A stretch of DNA of 17,877 bases, taken from Petrotoga sp. UBA5851. GTDB taxonomy: Bacteria > Thermotogota > Thermotogae > Petrotogales > Petrotogaceae. This document shows, in pieces, positions 15,431 through 17,877 of the stretch (positions are counted from its first letter, which is position 1; every line of letters starts with the position of its first letter). Position numbers and translations under genes: made by a program. The notes under the pieces are model-generated. The model did no database searches and was not told where the DNA came from. It saw nothing but the letters and a program-made list of their open reading frames with translations. The stretch lies in NCBI GenBank assembly GCA_002431635.1, contig DJGH01000072.1, positions 18,143-36,019 on the forward strand, given 5' to 3'.

Positions 15431-17877
15431 ATGCGGTTAAAATATAAATCATTTTCACCAGCTCTGTTTATTATTTCTATGTTTTTTATTACACTATCAG
15501 AAACAACAGCATTCTCAGCTACAGCATATATTGATGCTGAGAATTTTACTTTCTCTGAAACTTCTGTCACGCTTGAAGGCTCGGTAACCATAAAGTACAA
15601 GGATTCTCTGGCTTATGCAGACAGAGCTATAGCTTATCTTAACGATGAAGACGATGTTTCCTTTGCGCAACTTTTTGGAAATGTTATCTACAAATTTGAG
15701 AAGCACACTCTACAGGCCTCAGAAATGACTATAAATTTTGAAAAAGATGATTCTTTCTTTATAAACTCCTATGCGGTTGAAAAGTACAAGACTAAAAATA
15801 AGAATGAAGTTAATGTAAAGATATGGTCTGCCAATACCAACAAACCGATCGACAAGGACTATATAATTTCAAAAGATGTTAAAATCACCACCTGTCAGGA
15901 TTGTGTCACCTATTTTCTTATAGCTAATAAAGTTACGGTTTATCCTGACAAATTTCTTATTGCCAGAAATGTTGTTATGACTTTGTTCAATGTTCCGGTA
16001 TTTTACTTTCCTTTTTACTTTCAAAACCTCAGTGAAGAAGATAAATCACCTTTCAAAGTTGATATAAAGTACGAAAACGACAAGATAGGTGTTGGCGTCA
16101 ATATAAACAATGTATTTGAGAATAAAAGCTTTCTTAACTACAAACAGATATTTACAAACGACTTAAAAAATCATAAGCTCACACAGACATCTTCTTTCAA
16201 GTACGGTATACCGATAGGCCCTGGCAACCTTTTCCTGAATGCCGAGCTTACTGACACCTCTTTTAATAAATTTGAAACAGCTTATGAATTTATTACCAAA
16301 GCAACTCCCAGCGCAACCGAGGTTTCAAAGGTGAGTTACACATACGAGCCTTCATCTTCAACAGAAAACCTTTATTTTTATATTCCTACATATGTTACTC
16401 CGTATGGAGAGCTTCGTAATATTACATCTTTTTTGAACTGGAAAAACCGTAATTTCAATAATGCAACCTTTCTTAAGCTGAACTCCCAGGCATTTCAGCT
16501 TAAGTATAAAACATCAAGCATCTCTCTTTCATCTTTGAACATAGACCTTTCAAGTACGGAAAGCAATATCCCTATAGATAAGGCATGGCAGTCCAAACGG
16601 GCTTCTGTCGGACTGGACGGAAAGTATTATTTTTATTCCGGAGAAACCAGTCTTTCTGGAAAGTACTCGTATAATCTATCGGCTATAAAAAACGAGCTGA
16701 AAACAGATACTTTTGACATTAAGAATCTTTTGCTCAATCAAATAAAGCTTTTCTCTTTCCGTAACGGTCCTTTCTATCTTAACAGCGGTCTAAAAACAAC
16801 TGTAGAATTTGATTACACAAACATGCTTAAAGTTCCTGCTCAAAAAACCTATCTGTCCAAGACCCAGCTTGAAGGCGCTGTTGCTCCTTCTCTCAATGCT
16901 GAACTATGGATTTTCAACTTTGGTTTAAAGGCTCTGGAGCTTAAAAAGGTTTTAGCAAACTCTTATACGCCGGCATCCACAGATTCTTTTTCTTACAATG
17001 ATTATATAGGCTACAAGTTCTCTTTGTTTGACGGTTTTTTATACAGTTCCATGCGGTTTGACAGGCAGTTTGAGCTGAAAGATATTCTTCAGGACACGTC
17101 TATATCAAACATATACCTTTTCCCTCAGAGAGTTTTCTCAAGAATAACTGACAACTCCAGTCTTACGGCTCTTTCTGTTGAAACAGAGAATTCACTTAAC
17201 TTTCTTGGTACTTCCAATAACTTAAAAACTGTTACAAAGATGGATCTTTCAGATAAGAATAATTTTTATCCGGATCTCACAAATATAAAGTTTACTGCAA
17301 AATTTAATTTTGGTTTCACTCACCTTTCAGAGATGGATTATAAACATTCTAGAGACGAACTTGACAAACTTAAGGAAAGCTTTGAAAACTTTGATATATT
17401 TACTATGCCTCAAAAGCTTTATGATTTTCTAAAGCCTCATTCTACATTTGTAACCAACACTGAAACCCTCAACTTTAACCGCAACTATCTTTCTTCAAAG
17501 TATAAGTTGTATTTTGGAAAAGAGAGTTTTCAGGATATGATTCCCGAGTCACTCACAGAATATGCTTTTTATATATACGGAAACAAGATCTTCGGAAAAC
17601 TTGAAACTAAAGACAAATCAAACTATATAGATTTTACGCTTAAATTTCTTGAGCAGAATTCAGTTTATTCTTTCGGCATAGGACTTAATTATAACGTTAA
17701 AAATGAGTATCTGAAATCAAGCTTTATTCTGGAATCCTTTGATCAAAAAGAATTTTTAACTGCAGCACTGACATACGACCTCAAAAACAACATTTTGGAC
17801 ATTACCTCCCTTAAACTGCAGAAAAGGATTATCTGCTGGACGGTCTATTCAGACATATACTTCAAAATGATTCCTGA
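15431..17877 (+). CDS. lptD: LptD (OstA)-like outer-membrane assembly protein (partial, C-terminus beyond right edge)
   Basis: The frame is open from ATG 15431 to the edge, giving 815 residues. Residues 1-31 form a signal peptide ending near AFSA. Residues about 32-115 match the OstA N-terminal jellyroll (YIDAENFTF...VTLEGSVTI), the lipid slide. TTCQDC (C155, C158) and NVPVFYFPFYF (187-197) mark the junction to the barrel. The rest is beta-strand-rich with aromatic strands, as in a 26-strand barrel. Near the edge C802-W803 lies in QKRIICWTVYSD, the counterpart of the LptD C-terminal CCW motif. Disulfides between C155/C158 and C802 are likely, as in E. coli LptD. Known LptDs insert lipopolysaccharide in the outer leaflet. 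Only a few tens of residues are probably missing. The SD (GGGATG) is weak, which suggests coupling with lptF. Confidence 0.88.
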   Translation, partial: MRLKYKSFSPALFIISMFFITLSETTAFSATAYIDAENFTFSETSVTLEGSVTIKYKDSLAYADRAIAYLNDEDDVSFAQLFGNVIYKFEKHTLQASEMTINFEKDDSFFINSYAVEKYKTKNKNEVNVKIWSANTNKPIDKDYIISKDVKITTCQDCVTYFLIANKVTVYPDKFLIARNVVMTLFNVPVFYFPFYFQNLSEEDKSPFKVDIKYENDKIGVGVNINNVFENKSFLNYKQIFTNDLKNHKLTQTSSFKYGIPIGPGNLFLNAELTDTSFNKFETAYEFITKATPSATEVSKVSYTYEPSSSTENLYFYIPTYVTPYGELRNITSFLNWKNRNFNNATFLKLNSQAFQLKYKTSSISLSSLNIDLSSTESNIPIDKAWQSKRASVGLDGKYYFYSGETSLSGKYSYNLSAIKNELKTDTFDIKNLLLNQIKLFSFRNGPFYLNSGLKTTVEFDYTNMLKVPAQKTYLSKTQLEGAVAPSLNAELWIFNFGLKALELKKVLANSYTPASTDSFSYNDYIGYKFSLFDGFLYSSMRFDRQFELKDILQDTSISNIYLFPQRVFSRITDNSSLTALSVETENSLNFLGTSNNLKTVTKMDLSDKNNFYPDLTNIKFTAKFNFGFTHLSEMDYKHSRDELDKLKESFENFDIFTMPQKLYDFLKPHSTFVTNTETLNFNRNYLSSKYKLYFGKESFQDMIPESLTEYAFYIYGNKIFGKLETKDKSNYIDFTLKFLEQNSVYSFGIGLNYNVKNEYLKSSFILESFDQKEFLTAALTYDLKNNILDITSLKLQKRIICWTVYSDIYFKMIP

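Noticed and set aside
1..17877. CRISPR arrays, insertion sequences, prophage or toxin-antitoxin genes
   Set aside because: I looked on both strands for spaced direct repeats, terminal inverted repeats and typical small gene pairs and saw none. The gene content is housekeeping throughout.

Overview
The window reads as a chromosomal housekeeping segment from an AT-rich bacterium with a two-membrane (diderm) envelope. The best guess is a member of the Thermotogota or a relative. The run ruvB-yggS-yggT-nadK-phoU is, from memory, the order at TM1730-TM1734 of Thermotoga maritima. Adjacent tilS and ftsH are also, as I recall, neighbours there, and the FtsH AAA core reads closest to Thermotoga FtsH. 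ATA and AGA codons and TTG/GTG starts are common. The assignment is an inference without a database search. An LptF-type permease and an LptD-type barrel protein show that the cell has an outer membrane.

Left half (minus strand, about 7905 down to 1). A promoter near 7897-7925 opens a compact, mostly overlapping gene string: tilS, ftsH, a hotdog-fold thioesterase-like gene and an OmpR-type response regulator. A strong intrinsic-terminator hairpin follows. Then come a PhoR-type sensor kinase, a pyrimidine-nucleoside phosphorylase and the N-terminal part of a secreted NAGPA-type phosphodiester glycosidase that runs off the left edge. The hairpin between regulator and kinase implies that the kinase end of the operon is reached by read-through.

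Middle (7906-8282). A self-contained tRNA-Thr(CGT) unit lies on the minus strand, with a near-consensus promoter, an encoded CCA and a 12-bp-stem terminator. It is followed by the divergent start region of the plus-strand genes.

Right half (plus strand). An HD-GYP-type phosphodiesterase starts at TTG and ends in its own terminator. A single asnS has its own -10 box and a probable terminator. Then comes the tightly packed operon ruvB-yggS-yggT-nadK-phoU-lptF-lptD. The last five junctions are overlaps or gaps of a few to about 15 bases. The operon joins Holliday-junction migration, PLP homeostasis, NADP synthesis and a PhoU-like metalloprotein to two parts of a lipid-export bridge. The LptD-like gene is cut by the right edge just after its C-terminal CW motif.

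I see no insertion sequences, phage genes, CRISPR arrays or toxin-antitoxin genes. The points most worth a second look are the orphan PhoU coupled to lptF/lptD, the terminator between response regulator and kinase, and the thioesterase-like protein with a possibly altered catalytic residue.
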